Assembly: GCF_013373865.1 (NCBI RefSeq)
Contig: NC_050467.1
Span: forward strand, 35,263,132 to 35,327,131
Reading direction: 5' to 3'
DNA from: Monomorium pharaonis
Taxonomy: Eukaryota > Arthropoda > Insecta > Hymenoptera > Formicidae
DNA: 64,000 nt
Positions 11,257 through 22,706 of this stretch are shown one piece after another (positions within the stretch are counted from its first letter, which is position 1; each line of letters opens with the position of its first letter). Below the pieces are notes generated by a model. That model did no database searches and was not told where the DNA came from. It worked only from the letters and a program-made list of their open reading frames with translations. The position numbers were made by a program, and so were the translations under genes.

Positions 11257-11660
11257 GCACAGACGCGCTCGCGCACTTAGAAGTTGAGGAAGTGAAGCAG
11301 AAAGAGGGAAAGAAGGAAGGAGACAATGCTTGGCTGTTTAGAAAACGAAGAAACTGGTGAGAAAAATGAATACGGATATGTTACCATTGCATTACAGGTC
11401 GGGTAAACGCTGTATGCTACGCACATACACTGCTAGCGTCGCGCCACCATGATCCGCACCATTCCATGTCAGAGGAACGAAAACAATAATCAGCTGATTT
11501 GGCGGCTGGGTCTCTCTACTCTCCGCGGGACGCGCGGAGCGGCAAGAGACAGACGGAACTGACCGACCATCGGCGATCTCGGGAACGGTTCGGGAACACG
11601 AGCGCCGCACTCACTGCCATTTGCACGATCGTTTCAAATACGATTGTATGACCTCCACCA

Positions 11661-12238
11661 TCATATGCGCGTATAATGAAGAAATTCATTAGGGAATTAC
11701 ATCTCATACAATACCGAATTTTTTTCAGAAATATCACAGATATATTTCAATTAGAAAATGAAATATTTCACAAAAGTTACGAAATACGTTTGCAACAATG
11801 TTAAAAGAGCTTTAAAATGACAAAATATTCTCGAAACCTAGGAAAGTTGTTAAAAGTATTTTCAAAATATCTACAAAATTTCTGAGGTATTATCAAAATG
11901 TTATTGAAATAGCTAAAATCTTGGAATATATTGCTTTGATTGTAATTCTTTAAATATAAAAATATTATTTTTGAAACACTTATTACTTTTATTTCTTAAT
12001 TTTGAGGTATTTCAGAAACTATATTTAAATTTATATTTAAAGGACATTACAAATAGTGAAAAGTTACAATGTAAAAAAAAATACAAGAAATTTGTAAAAT
12101 ATAATTAATATTTTTATTGTACTTATTTTTATTTACAGCGTTTGTATATAATTGATTAATGTGTGCATCTGATTAATATAATAATAAATGTAACAAAATT
12201 TTATAGTTTAAGAATAGGAAAAATGTGTAATACTTTCC
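11661..12238. other. AT-rich stretch, nothing recognised
   Basis: AT-rich sequence with no clear repeat arms or exon signals. Confidence 0.4.
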
Positions 12239-12414
12239 AGGGGCTCAATTCTTGAATTTATTCGCAAGAGAAACGTATGCGCAAATACCCACTCTAACAG
12301 AAAAATTGCAAGTTTATTAGTTAAAAGCCATACGATAGCCAATAAGGTTCCAACTTTTCTGCAAGAACAGAATTTGCGAATACGTTTCTCTTGCGAATTC
12401 AAAAATCGAGCCCC
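12239..12414. repeat. foldback MITE (GGGGCTCAATTCTTGAA arms)
   Basis: GGGGCTCAATTCTTGAATTT at the left pairs with AAAAATCGAGCCCC at the right. The inner arms TTCGCAAGAGAAACGTAT / ATACGTTTCTCTTGCGAA are almost exact. About 175 bp. Confidence 0.8.
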
Positions 12415-12445
12415 AGATAACTAAGCGCATTTAGAGCAGCATTTA

Positions 12446-14060
12446 TGGTATATCCACACAAACTTGTGTAAACGCATAAGCATATGCATATAAGGAATTC
12501 GATTGGTCTATTTTCTTATGTAAGTGCTTGTAGACCAATCAATTTTCTTATGTACACTGGCGCAAAAAAAAAACGAAACAAAATTTTTGACCGATTTTTA
12601 GGCAATCTTCAAAGTGATGCAACTTTGCGAAAAATTATCCAAATTACATGTACTTTTTTTTTAATTAAAGGGCAAAGACTCTACTTTGAGAATCCCTACG
12701 CGAAAGTTTGATTTGTTAAGTGTAAACCTTTTGTATCGCATGACCAAACATGTGTTTTTTAATTGAAAAAAGTAAAAGTTTGTTATCATTTTGCACAAGT
12801 TTCTCGTTAAAATCTTGCTAATATTAAATATAATTCTTAAAGTTCATTCTTTTCTAAGCAATTTAAAAAAAAAATACATGTCGATACGATGTTTTTTGTT
12901 GATTGCACGCGAGTTTGAAATTTGCACTGCATTTTAAGGTATTTTAGCGAATAAATACGATATTTTTTGAATATCATGAATTTTGAGTATCAATATGATA
13001 TTGCACATTAATTTTATTCGTGTTGAACTCAATCATACCGCTCCCAGCAAACACAAAGTTACATGTAACGTGCTTGTTAGTTGTAATTTCCCACTCAATA
13101 ATATAATTGCAATATAACACACATGTTATATTACAATTACATTGTTGAGTGGGAAATTACAACTAACAGGTACGTTACATGTAACTTGGTGTTTGGTGGC
13201 CTGTCATCAAAGTGACCCGATCTACACTACGTGGAGAATGACGATCGGATTTTATACATCATGTTGCTCTGAAATTCATCGGTGGAAATTTGTACTTACT
13301 GATTTGAATATAACGGAGCTAACGCACCAATTTTACTGAAGTCAACAGAAGATCACATTCATCTATACTTATAAACCCACACATACACGTAAACATACAT
13401 ATACACATACTCATACATAAAAAATAAAAGTTTAAATTTTATTTTAAAAAATCAGCCTTTTGGGGCCACATGATGTACAAAATCCGATCGTCATTCTCCA
13501 CGTAGTGTAGATCGGGTCACTTTGATGACAGCAGTATGATTGAGTTCAACACGAATAAAATCAATGTGCAATATCATATTGATACTCAAAATTCATGATA
13601 TTCAAAAAATACCGTATTTATTTGCTAAAATACCTTAAAATGCAGTGCAAATTTCAAACTCGCGTGCAATCAACAAAAAACATCGTATCAACATGTATTT
13701 TTTTTTAAATTGCTTAGAAAGGAATGAACTTTAAGAATCTGAATTAATATTAGCAAGATTTTAACGAGAAACTTGTGCAAAATGATAACAAACTTTTACT
13801 TTTTTCAATTAAAAAATACATGTTTGGTTTTCATGCGATACAAAAGGTTCGCACTCAACAAATCAAACTTTTGCGTAGGGATTCTCAAAGTAGAATTTTT
13901 GCCCTTTAATTTAAAAAAAAGTACATGTAATTTGGATGATTTTTCGCAAAGTTGCATCACTTTGAAAATTGCCTAAAAATCGGTCAAAAATTTTGTTTTG
14001 TTTTTTTTTTTGCACCAGTGTATATGCTTATGCGCTTACGCAAGTTTGTGTGGATATACC
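12446..14060. mobile_element. 1.6-kb foldback element
   Basis: TGGTATATCCACACAAACTT at 12447 pairs with the end at 14060 (TTTGTGTGGATATACCA). The arms match for about 600 bp, including TTGACCGATTTTTAGGCAAT against its complement near 13969-13990. The insertion is flanked by TTAGAGCA direct repeats (about 12430 and 14061), compatible with an 8-bp target duplication, though 8 bp of sequence intervene on the left. Open frames at 12484 and 13773 are mirror readings of the two arms and not genes. Confidence 0.75.
13043..13200. mobile_element. CCCAGCAAACAC MITE (full copy), TSD CT
   Basis: CCCAGCAAACACAAAGTTAC ... GTAACTTGGTGTTTGGTGG, with long inverted arms (TTAGTTGTAATTTCCCACTC). It sits in the left arm of the 12446-14060 foldback. 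The intact right arm shows the uninterrupted sequence, so insertion with a CT duplication can be read directly. A second full copy is at 25696-25851; half copies are at 16287-16368 and 23266-25337. Confidence 0.8.
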
Positions 14061-14516
14061 ATTAGAGCAAACTAAAATGCATTGCATATATGTGTTGTTA
14101 TAGATATTTGGTATGTACATTTGTAAACATCAAAATAAAACACATTACAATTTAGCAACATGATTACTTATACATGTAATTAATTGAGGACATTTAAAAA
14201 AGAAATCTGTCAGCAATAATGATACATTACATTGTTTACGATATAACAGCAATATGGCAACAACGATTGATAACAAATTGAACCTGACATGTTGCTATTA
14301 ACTTGCCATTGTTAAAAATAGAATTCATATGAGTTCAACCTAACAAACATAATTCTGTCTCACCTTATTCCGAGTTTGTCTAAATTAGTTACTGCACGAT
14401 TGTTAGCAACATAACTGCAACATCAAGACATTTGGCTATCTGGATTATAATAAATTTATAAGTTTGTAATTAATTACAATTGGCCTGTGATACACACATT
14501 TTAGTAAGACGTAACA

Positions 14517-16209
14517 CCCAGATAGAAAAGCATGCAGAAAAATTTTAGCAACATTTTAAGTTTCTAATAGCGAATTCGGTTGCTTGCACTAGTGCGCATT
14601 GAGTGTATATTAAGGCTTGTTTATAGTCAATTTTTATATTTAAGAATCATCTTAAATTCTTCTTAAAATACTTCTTAACTAGTAAAATGATCTGTACAAC
14701 ATCCATAGAATTATTTTTTTGGTTAAATAGTTTTTGAACATGTATTCTTATAAATATAAGAATACTGATGTAAAGTATGTAAACAAGCCTTAGTGCGCAC
14801 TCAGTGCGTACTAGTGCAAGCAACCGAATTCGCTATAAATGTAATGTAGGATATATTGTGTCATAATTGTAAATCTACTTTTTAAAATCATTAATTCTAA
14901 ATTTAATTTATGTAACATGTAGCAATTTTTAAAAAATCAATGCCTAAAATACATCTTTGCATAATTGTGATATTAGTGAGTCTCATCTCTGCATAATTAT
15001 TGCTGAATATATTTCAAAAATTAATTTTGTAATTATTGTAGAAATTATTACAATATCAAATTGTACAATTGTTACTTAAATATTCTTAAATGAAAATTTT
15101 ACAAAGAAACATGCATACTATTTTAGTATTATTTGTAAATAAATTGACAAAATGTGAAGTTTACAATTATTGCGATATAATCTGCAGAAATCTAGTGTTT
15201 GATTATTTCTCGAACCCGCCCGAATTCGCCCGATACTCAGCACTCTCAAGTCTCAACAGATCGAAGAGTGAGGCTCTCCTTTACGAACTCTGTGTGCATT
15301 CGACGTTCAGCATACAGCCACTATTTTTAGCTTATTGTTAGTATTTTCTTTGATTTTCAATTCGTTCTCTTTGGTAAATCTCTTAAACAAGCATAAACGA
15401 GTGACATTGTAAATTTAGCTGCGATTATTTACTTGTGCACACGCGGACCAATTTTGGGTGCTTTTATTATTCAGCAGGTAAATTATGTACATTTTATAAC
15501 CGTTATTAAAATTATGTTTCATTTGATAACTGTTGTGCAAACATTATTCGGTGCTGTTATAAAAATAAATATTAATATAATATAATAGATATTAATAATA
15601 AATATAATATTTAAAATTTATTTCTTAATACAATATTACACGGAGAGAATTTTTTTATAAAATTTATCTTTAAACTCAAATAATTATGAGATAATGTGTG
15701 ACCTCGAGGAATTTTACTATACTTTTTAGTAAAATTGACTAAAAGTATAGTAAAATTTACATTATCCCACAATTACCAGATTTTGAAGGTAAATTTTAAA
15801 AGAAAATTCTCTCTGCGTATAGTAATTACGCAAATAAATTGAAAATGTATTTCTCAATACAATGTCATAATAATTACGTCAGTAAATTGAAAATTTATTT
15901 TTTAATATAATGTCGCAATACTTATATAGACAATAAAATTCAAAATTTATTTCCTAATACAATGTCGTGATAATTACGCAATAAGATTCGAAAATCATTT
16001 CTCAATATAATGTAATAATTACGTAAATAAATTCAAAATTTATTTTTTAATTCAATGTCGTAATATTTACGCAAAGTAATTTTCAAATTTGTTTTCATCA
16101 AAACATATATGCGTTTTGTAGTCTCACTTGCAACAATTATTGCAAAATTGAGGTAAATAAAAGATGCAATAATTAATTGTGCATTTATTTTGCAATTTTC
16201 CTATCTGGG
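14517..16209. mobile_element. 1.7-kb CCCAGATAG element, TSD CA
   Basis: Starts CCCAGATAGAAAAGCATGCA and ends TTTTCCTATCTGGG, flanked by CA on both sides (14515-14516, 16210-16211). Interior AT-rich with repeated AATTACGCAAATAAATT-like units at about 15820-16080. It has no transposase. The open frame 15090-15341 is not recognised. Confidence 0.65.
14565..14840. repeat. nested foldback (TAGCGAATTCGGTTGCTTGC arms)
   Basis: TAGCGAATTCGGTTGCTTGC at about 14567 is the reverse complement of GCAAGCAACCGAATTCGCTA ending at about 14837. The second arm block AGTGCGCA/TGCGCACT and AAGGCTTGTTTA pair as well. Confidence 0.8.
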
Positions 16210-16286
16210 CAGTAAGATTTTGTTGAATTGGACGACCGTAACCGGCTGAATCGAGTACGTAATTAGTCAAAACTAGGAGAGCCACA

Positions 16287-16368
16287 CACGTGTTATATTA
16301 CAATTACATTGTTGAGTGGGAAATTACAACTAACAAGCACGTTACATGTAACTTTGTGTTTGCTGGGT
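16287..16368. mobile_element. half copy of the CCCAGCAAACAC MITE
   Basis: Right half only: CACGTGTTATATTACAATTA ... ACTTTGTGTTTGCTGGG, identical in order to the right arm at 25777-25851. Confidence 0.75.
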
Positions 16369-16432
16369 AATAATTACTAATTTCACATGCATGTGTGCGT
16401 GTGTGTGTTAAAACCTTTACAAAAATATGTAT

Positions 16433-16557
16433 TGTGTCCAAAAGCAACTGTGCGCAAATGCAACGTGTCTAATCGAACGATGTGCAACTTTATGTGTCCA
16501 ATAGCATAGTATGCAATTACAACGTGTCCAATTGTAATGTGTGTCATTGAACCACTC
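16433..16557 (-). repeat. word-array fragment (GTGTCC/GTGCGC words)
   Basis: Consecutive words such as TGTGTCCAAAAGCAAC, TGTGCGCAAATGCAAC and GTGTCCAATTGTAATG, about 15 bp apart. The same words occur in the right-hand array at 28365-28490. Read on the minus strand each word ends GGACAC or GCGCAC. Confidence 0.7.
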
Positions 16558-16767
16558 CTATGTTTTTGTGCTTATTAGGTATAATGGCTGCTGGGTTAAC
16601 CCGTCTCAGATTCTTTTCCCCTAGAACTGACCAATCACAGTTATTCCCTTCTTCAAAAGAATGGCAGTGATTGGTCTTATAACGTCATTAATCGCTCCCA
16701 GAGCGATTAACCCAGGCCGGTCAAAAACGCTATAAGTTTTCCTGCACTAAAATAACGAATGATATAG

Positions 16768-16932
16768 GCCGCCGCAAAGACTTCTGCATAATACAAAATA
16801 CATAATGCATAAGAGAATTAACCAATCAGAGGTCTTTATTTCTATCCTGGGGAGGGAAATAGACGACTCTGATTGATTAATTCTCTTATGCGTCATGCAC
16901 TATGCGCTATGCAGAAGTCTGTGTAGCGGCCC
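16768..16932. repeat. foldback MITE
   Basis: GGCCGCCGCAAAGACTTCTG at the left pairs with CAGAAGTCTGTGTAGCGGCC at the right. The inner arms TAAGAGAATTAACCAATCAG / CTGATTGATTAATTCTCTTA also pair. Confidence 0.75.
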
Positions 16933-16969
16933 TATTGGTTGCACTAGTTCTGGAATAAGGGCCGAAATA

Positions 16970-17080
16970 CAATACCAGGCAACAAGAATAGAAATAATGA
17001 AAGAGAGAAAGAAAGAAAGAATCTTCTTCTCTCTTTCTCTATTTCCTGTTCCTATTGCCTGTTGCCTGGCATTGTGTGAT
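16970..17080. repeat. small foldback
   Basis: ACCAGGCAACAAGAATAG pairs with CTATTGCCTGTTGCCTGG. The centre is GAAAGA / TCTTTC pyrimidine-purine sequence. Confidence 0.6.
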
Positions 17081-17114
17081 GGCTTTAACGAATGCTTTAA
17101 TGTACACTTTTTGA

Positions 17115-17172
17115 ACTAGTGCAGTCAGTGCAGGAATAAAAAACAAACCTTAACTTATTGCAACAGTGCAGC
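17115..17172. mobile_element. right-end fragment of the GTTTGTTTTTTATTCC MITE
   Basis: GAACTAGTGCAGTCAGTGCAGG followed by AATAAAAAACAAACC matches the right end of the element at 8845-8965. Confidence 0.55.
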
Positions 17173-17400
17173 GAAAAAGAACAGACGTCATATATTTCAG
17201 TAGTGTGAAGGGTATGTACTCAAATGTTTCCGAAATTGAGTTTCGCGGTTAGTTTGACAATTTGTTTTACAATAATGGCATTAGTTCGTTTCGTTTTATA
17301 GTAACATATATGTACAAGCGTCTTATAAAAGAAATTTGTAACTATTTTGTATATTTTATTTTGTTTGAGTGTACATGTTGTGACAGGAAATGTAAAGGTT

Positions 17401-17660
17401 AGTAAGACACCCTGGTGAAAATGTAAAATCGGAGCGTAAGTCGGAGGTAAAGGGAGAGTAAGGGCGTAAGTTGAATGTAAAGGGAGAGTATAATAGAAGC
17501 GTTAACAAACCTTCTACGAAGCGTAATTGAATATAAAAGGAAGCGTTAACACTTCTTTTACATTTCATTGTTTCAATTCACGCTTCGTAGAAGGTTTGTT
17601 AACGCTTCTATTTCTTTCTTTACATCCGACTTACGCTCCGATTTTACATTTTCATCGGGG
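17401..17660. repeat. foldback element
   Basis: GAAAATGTAAAATCGGAGCG near 17418 pairs with CGCTCCGATTTTACATTTTC near 17635-17655. The inner GAAGCGTTAACAAACCTTCT arms pair with AGAAGGTTTGTTAACGCTTC. Confidence 0.75.
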
Positions 17661-18045
17661 CAATGTTAATATAGAGATATTAATGACAATCTAGTAAGCA
17701 AAAAATCATTGCTGCCCAACGTTATTATAACGTTTTTCATTAACATGTAGTAAGTTTCCAAAACGTTGTATACATCATGAATAAACTTTGGCTTTAATTT
17801 GGATGTTGAACTATTAATTTTGGTAATGTTGAAATAACATTTGTAATGTTGTTATGCAATGTTATAAATAATATTGCATTTATATTTTTTTAACTTTGCG
17901 AAAATGTTACGCAATATTCGCAATAATTACAATAACATTGTGAAAATGTTGAAATAACATAATTATAATGTAAGAAAAAAATTAAATTTATGTTGTTTCT
18001 CAACAAGCATCGTTATCCCCACCACACCATAGTCGCATCTGGCAT
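17661..18045. other. AT-rich repeat-like stretch
   Basis: Contains several AATGTTGAAATAACAT-like words suggesting an old foldback, but boundaries could not be fixed. Confidence 0.35.
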
Positions 18046-18063
18046 TGCTTAACTTCTACAATC

Positions 18064-18129
18064 AGAAAAACGGTCACTTTTCCAATTGTGAACCACCGTC
18101 GATGTTGCTTGACTTCGAAGATCGTACGC
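18064..18129 (-). ncRNA. 5S-rRNA-derived segment (copy 1)
   Basis: On the minus strand this reads GCGTACGATCTTCGAAGTCA, AAGCAACATCGACGGTGG, then GTGACCGTTTTTC. The order and wording match the 5S rRNA internal promoter: the box-A-like AAGCANCGTCGG region, then the box-C-like GATGGGNGACCG region, here diverged. Related copies are at 51668-51729 and, split, at 58175-58663. It is a diverged repeat and not an intact 5S gene. Confidence 0.6.
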
Positions 18130-18504
18130 AATCCTTAGACCATATACTATTGGACCGCGCATGATTCTTGTACAGACTGTTGCCGAGTAACGGGAAAGAG
18201 ACAGATAGTGCCTTCTTACGCGCATGACAAAGAAACAATGCTCCACTGGTGGAGTAAACATTGCCAAGTGCTGCGTTGCCACATTTTGACATATTCTCTT
18301 GCTAATAACTGTGGACATTTAAATGCAGTCAATGCAATAGAAATAACCTCGATATCGATAGATATCTATCAGATAAAGTGTCATATATTTCATTTCAGTC
18401 TAATACGTTTTTCGAAGCTTTATCGATAATTTACATAAAATGTTACAGTTTATCTGTTGGGACAGGAGTTAGCACGAACGCCCGCTGCTTCAATGTATAT
18501 ATTA

Positions 18505-18628
18505 TAGGTCTGTTCTTTGTGTCTGTACTACTGAACTAGTGCAACAAGTTAGAATAAGACAAATATATTTTTTCTCATTCTAACTTATTGCACCAGTACA
18601 GCAGTGCAGCTACCAAGAACAAACCTTC
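18505..18628. mobile_element. MITE related to 8845-8965
   Basis: CTAGTGCAACAAGTTAGAAT / ATTCTAACTTATTGCACCAG arms and GTCTGTTCTTTG / AAGAACAAACC ends match the element at 8845-8965 with substitutions at the outer ends. Confidence 0.7.
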
Positions 18629-18723
18629 CTTATGTCACTATAGCGCTGTTTCTTTCTCTTTACACGGCAACAGTTTTCCTAGGCAATGCGCGATCCAGTA
18701 GTATATAGTCTAAGACGCAACCT

Positions 18724-19520
18724 CCCAGTAAATGCTAGATATAGGTGGAATATTCATAAAATATTCCTAAAATCCAAAATTAACATTTTAAGAATATTCC
18801 AGAACATCCCGGAATATATACAGAATATATAGTGAATGTTCAAATAAGCGCAAAATATTCTATCTGTTTTGAATGTTTTAGGAATATTTTTAGGATGTAC
18901 ATAAAAACATTTAGAAAATATTCCACGTATATTCCACTACTTATTTTGAATAATACAGTATTTATGTATATAGATTTATACAGTATAATTATTTCTTAAA
19001 AAATGTTGGGTTTTAAAAATAATTTTAGAAATTACTTAAATATTTATTTTTCTACAGATATATTATATAATATAGCTATTAAATGAAAACCGCGTAACAT
19101 ATGAAAGGAAAACATTATTACTTAAAATAAAAGCAAATTCAATTATATTACCTTCGTAATAATTTGAAATATTTTTAAAACAACTCTATGTAAAGAAATA
19201 GGTAGCCAATCCACTTGTAGTTTTTCGATATGACAAGCGGTCGCGCGACTGTATAACAACTAATAGCTCATTGTAGAACTGACTTCAGATTGATCTAAAA
19301 ACGTTCCATTAATATTTTATGGAATAGTTTATGAATATTCTATACATATACCAAAATGTACACAGAATATTTCTTATTGCACATACAAGTAGTGTTTATA
19401 GAATATTCTGAATATTTCACGATTATTGAAGATTCTATAAACATTTTTTTATTATTCCGAGATATACGGAACTTTTGGAATACAAAGGGAATAATTCAGA
19501 AATATTTAGTGTTTACTGAG
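18724..19520. mobile_element. 0.8-kb CCCAGTAAA element, TSD CT
   Basis: Starts CCCAGTAAATGCTAGATAT and ends ATATTTAGTGTTTACTGAG (inverted with few differences), with CT on both sides. It is filled with GAATATTC-type words in both orientations. No protein. Confidence 0.6.
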
Positions 19521-19522
19521 CT

Positions 19523-20360
19523 ATAACCAGTGATAAGATGCGGACCGGGTTTTTCGCTCATGCGCATCGAGAACAGCAATAAAGCAGTGATGTATAATGT
19601 GACTAGATTATCGAGCAAAAATCTTGGTGCAAAAGTTTTAGCGGGATTGTAGCAGGAGGAAATTAGAAATGTACAGATATATTTATTTAGATATATATAG
19701 ATATATAAATATATCTGTGTTACTTTTTTGTTTACATTTAAAAAAAATTACGCGATTGTATACAGGCAATCAACGGTACATCTTTTTTCTTTTATAAGAT
19801 TACTGTTACTGTGCTACATTACCTGATACATTAACAACGTATGACATTAAATAACACAAATTTGTTAGCTTATTGAATAGTGTTTATTATTCTTAATATT
19901 TAAATAGTAGATTGAATAGTATTTAGGAAATATATACATACCCAAACGATTGTCCTACGATACCGGTCATATTTTCACAACACTTATTTCATTTAAAACA
20001 AATGCACATGAATTCAGTTACGTTCACAAAACACGGTGTGTGTTCTTTATAAAATTTTAAAATTGCGCGCAAAGCAGACTTTCTCGTGGACTTGTCACGC
20101 GATTGGTAAAATTTCCGTATTCCTTAACTTTTGTTCGTGAGTGTCCCTCAACCATTTGTGATGTCAACTGACGATCCATCGGTTGCACCGACGATTGTCG
20201 ATAGTGCCCGTGTGGAGAATAGATCAGTCACATCGTTCCTGTCGGTCGTGTAACCGATAATCATCGTTAACGACCGATACCGACAGTCGTCAGTAGGCAA
20301 ATAAAGAATTGCGTTCCAGAATTGAAAGCGTTGAATTGTATTGCAAGCAAGAATATTGAA
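19523..20360. other. unassigned stretch
   Basis: AT-rich, then mixed composition at 20000-20340 (CGATTGTCGATAG, CGACAGTCGTCAG words). No exon or terminal repeat recognised. Confidence 0.35.
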
Positions 20361-20484
20361 GCCCGGTCTACAATAAATCGTTGGTCGTTGGTGGTAAGAA
20401 ATTTAACCAATTATGTTCGGTTATTCTTCTCTAAGATCAACTGTGATTGATTAAATTTCTTACGACCAACGACTAACGACTTAT

Positions 20485-21541
20485 CCCAGTGAACACATTT
20501 TATAGCGGCAATATAACATGGAAGTTACATGTAATTTAACATTGTTATTCTTGTGATATGTAAGTGCTATATGACATGGAAATAACCTGTTACATAATAT
20601 TTGTTATACGCAAGTAATCTAGCTGTTATACATCGTTTTGGCGTTACAGTTATTCAACAAAAATTGTATAATCGTAACATAACACGTTCGTATCAATGTT
20701 ATTACGGAACGATGCGTCGTAGTTGACTTAGAAATCAGACACCATTGTAACATCCTGAATGACAGATCTATTTCATAATAAAAAAAATTATTATAAAGAT
20801 GTTTTCAAAAATAACGGTTTGTCTACAATTATTGCGCACAAAAAATGCACAAAATCTAAATTCATCATGTGCTGAACAAAAACAGAATAATAAATGTATA
20901 CTATTCAATTTTTTTTAGAATTATGATCTATATAGTTAACCATCTAATTAATCATTTAAACGCTTCAAAGATTAATGCTAAATGGATCGCAATTTCCATC
21001 AAATTATTAAGGTTATGGAAAAAGATGAATTTAACAATAAAATTAATAAGTAAATAAATTAATACTATTTATTTTTAATATGTTTTGCAAAATTTAATTG
21101 CTTTTATAAAAAATAATATAGTCGCGTCAGAGTACATATAGGTATATGTAGACAATAACAAGTACCCATATCGATGAGTCAAATTGGCGTAGCAGGTAGA
21201 GTACAAGGTTCGTAATCCTAAGGTCCCGGGTTCAAACCTAGCAGCGGCAAGTAAGAATAAAATAAAAAATAACATAATTTAAATTTAATTAATTAATAAA
21301 AATTTATTCTAAATGTAGTATGTGCTGTTGATAAAAATAATTTCAAAAAAATGAAATTTTTATTTTATTTTTCTTTGTAACTGTTGTGTAACGGTTAGAT
21401 AACATGTAATTATAACATGTTATATTGCTGAGTCGGAAATTGTAACTTACATGTAAGTTACGTGTAATTTCAGAGTAACGTAACCTGTTATATTCGGTTA
21501 CATTGCTGTTACACTGCTGCTATATTACTGTGTTCACTGGG
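20485..21541 (+). mobile_element. 1.05-kb CCCAGTG TIR element (copy 2), TSD AT
   Basis: Nearly identical to 4373-5416 over its full length, with both terminal inverted repeats present and AT on each side. The high identity indicates recent activity. Confidence 0.9.
21178..21251 (+). ncRNA. tRNA-Thr-like Pol III promoter (copy 2)
   Basis: The same A box (TGGCGTAGCAGG at 21184-21195), CGT-containing anticodon-like loop and B box (GGTTCAAACC near 21229) as at 5048-5123, with only a few substitutions. Confidence 0.65.
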
Positions 21542-21556
21542 ATTGTAGACCGGGCC

Positions 21557-22379
21557 TGAGTCTTTTAGGGAAGAACGTTATTGTTACTAAAATATTTAAA
21601 AACGATTATTTTTTAAATATTATTTAATTATTTCTATTTGCTTGTTATTAAAAATTACTTATTTTTATTTGCTATTATAATTACATTTTTTAAAGAAATT
21701 TGAGTTCTTGTATTTTTTTTAAACTTCCGTATCTAATCTTAATTATTTTGTATACGTATTTAATTATAGTAATTTATTATGAAAAGTTACAATTTTTTTA
21801 AATTAAACAATCTCTTTTACCAATTTATAATTAATCTTTACTATAATTCAATTATATATTAATTACGTAATAAGTAATTACATTTTCTTCTAAAATTAAG
21901 TACAGATATTTGTTTTAGAAACTAGAATGTGTGTTCATATTTATGTGTGTATACATAAAGTGTGTGAATATTTATGGATTTTTTAACTATTTTAAGTAGA
22001 TAAAAAAGTTGAACTCGACAGTTCGAGTACCCAAATTTGTAACACTAAAGTACCATTTTTTATATTATGTACTTTATAAGAATTAATTATTGATTTTTAA
22101 AGTTACCGAGTACATATACACACTTTTAATTTAATCAAATCCATAATTCGTTTAAAATTTGTCGCTATTTTTCGGAATCACTCTCCATACGATAAATTAT
22201 GATATTAATTTACAATAAATTATTATTTATTTAATATATTATATTCAATATTATCATTAAATAAAATTACTCTAATTTAATTACTAAACCTAATCTAATT
22301 AATTAATTAAATTAATTAAATTAAATTAAATGTCGCGATGAAGACAATAACACGATGAAGAAGTTTTTGATTTTTACAG
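21557..22379. other. AT-rich sequence upstream of the 5' UTR exon
   Basis: Very AT-rich, with runs of AATTA words at 22260-22330. No promoter motif could be assigned. It ends in a good splice acceptor (TTTTTACAG at 22371-22379). Confidence 0.4.
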
Positions 22380-22502
22380 GAATGATGCCGAGTTCCGAAT
22401 AAACAGCGCATACGAGGAGAACGAAAATAGCTTTTCTAATACTCGACACTGCATTTTTTTAAGTGCATTTTTTTCCTACAAGCTATAACCGGCAGTCTCA
22501 AA
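22380..22502 (+). other. Ids: likely 5' UTR of the sulfatase gene
   Basis: Begins after a pyrimidine-rich TTTTTACAG acceptor, so an untranslated exon may lie further upstream. It contains a short upstream reading frame at 22382-22402 (six codons then TAA). The main start follows at 22503 in context CTCAAAATG. Without transcript data the UTR extent is inferred. Confidence 0.45.
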
Positions 22503-22706
22503 ATGTTTTTTTTTATTCGTTTTAATTTTATTGCGATTATGCTGATATGTGTAAATGTCATTGTCGCCGCGCGTCCGAACATTCTGTTAATTATCGTAGA
22601 CGATCTGAGGACCACTTTAGGATGCTACGGCGACGCCAACGCATATACTCCAAATATAGACGCCCTGGCGGAGGACGGCATTGTTTTCACCGAAGCATTT
22701 GCACAG
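22503..22706 (+). CDS. Ids: iduronate 2-sulfatase, exon 1
   Basis: Encodes the N terminus of iduronate 2-sulfatase, the lysosomal enzyme that removes the 2-sulfate from iduronic acid in heparan and dermatan sulfate. Residues 1-22 are a hydrophobic signal peptide (FFFIRFNFIAIMLICVNVIV). The mature start RPNILLIIVDDLR carries the paired Asp that bind the active-site metal in sulfatases. The segment ending in EAFAQ joins in phase 0 to exon 2 (QALCAPSR), reproducing the conserved AFAQQA-CAPSR junction. The donor is CAG|GTTTTTG, weak after the GT. Reading on past it meets a stop at 22746. The ATG at 22503 was chosen because it supplies the signal peptide. The gene spans at least 37 kb and runs off the right edge. 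Confidence 0.9.

Larger units (their letters stand above)
9890..11660. promoter_or_regulatory. CpG-rich, low-complexity island; possible promoter or first exon
   Basis: About 1.7 kb of GC/CpG-rich DNA with simple repeats: (GA)n, AACG/GACG tetramers, ATGACG and TCC repeats, and (CG)n/(CA)n. Many open frames overlap on both strands, but all are Arg/Ser/Pro- or Cys/Val-rich translations of simple repeats and none is a recognised domain. The composition fits a promoter region or untranslated first exon. A donor-like CTG|GTGAGA lies at about 11354. It could serve the sulfatase gene (5' UTR acceptor at 22379) or an unseen minus-strand gene; both are inference. Confidence 0.4.
12412..14444. mobile_element. 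CCCAGATA-type element, split by a large foldback
   Basis: The left end CCCAGATAACTAAGCGCATT and right end CATTTGGCTATCTGG are related to each other and to the copy ending at 25669 and the element at 62844-63214. The right part (14061-14444) matches the reverse complement of 25336-25669. The middle, 12446-14060, is a separate inserted foldback. Confidence 0.65.
20361..21556. mobile_element. GCCCGGTCTACAAT MITE, interrupted by the 1-kb element
   Basis: GCCCGGTCTACAATAAATCG at the left pairs with ATTGTAGACCGGGC at the right end. The inner arms GTAAGAAATTTAACCAATT / TTAAATTTCTTACGACC pair. The right arm is broken by 20485-21541; removing it with one AT copy restores the terminal repeat. Confidence 0.8.

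Noticed and set aside
10448..11326. Overlapping open frames of 100-174 codons in the CpG-rich island
   Set aside because: Low-complexity translations of simple repeats on both strands with no domain, start context or splice support.
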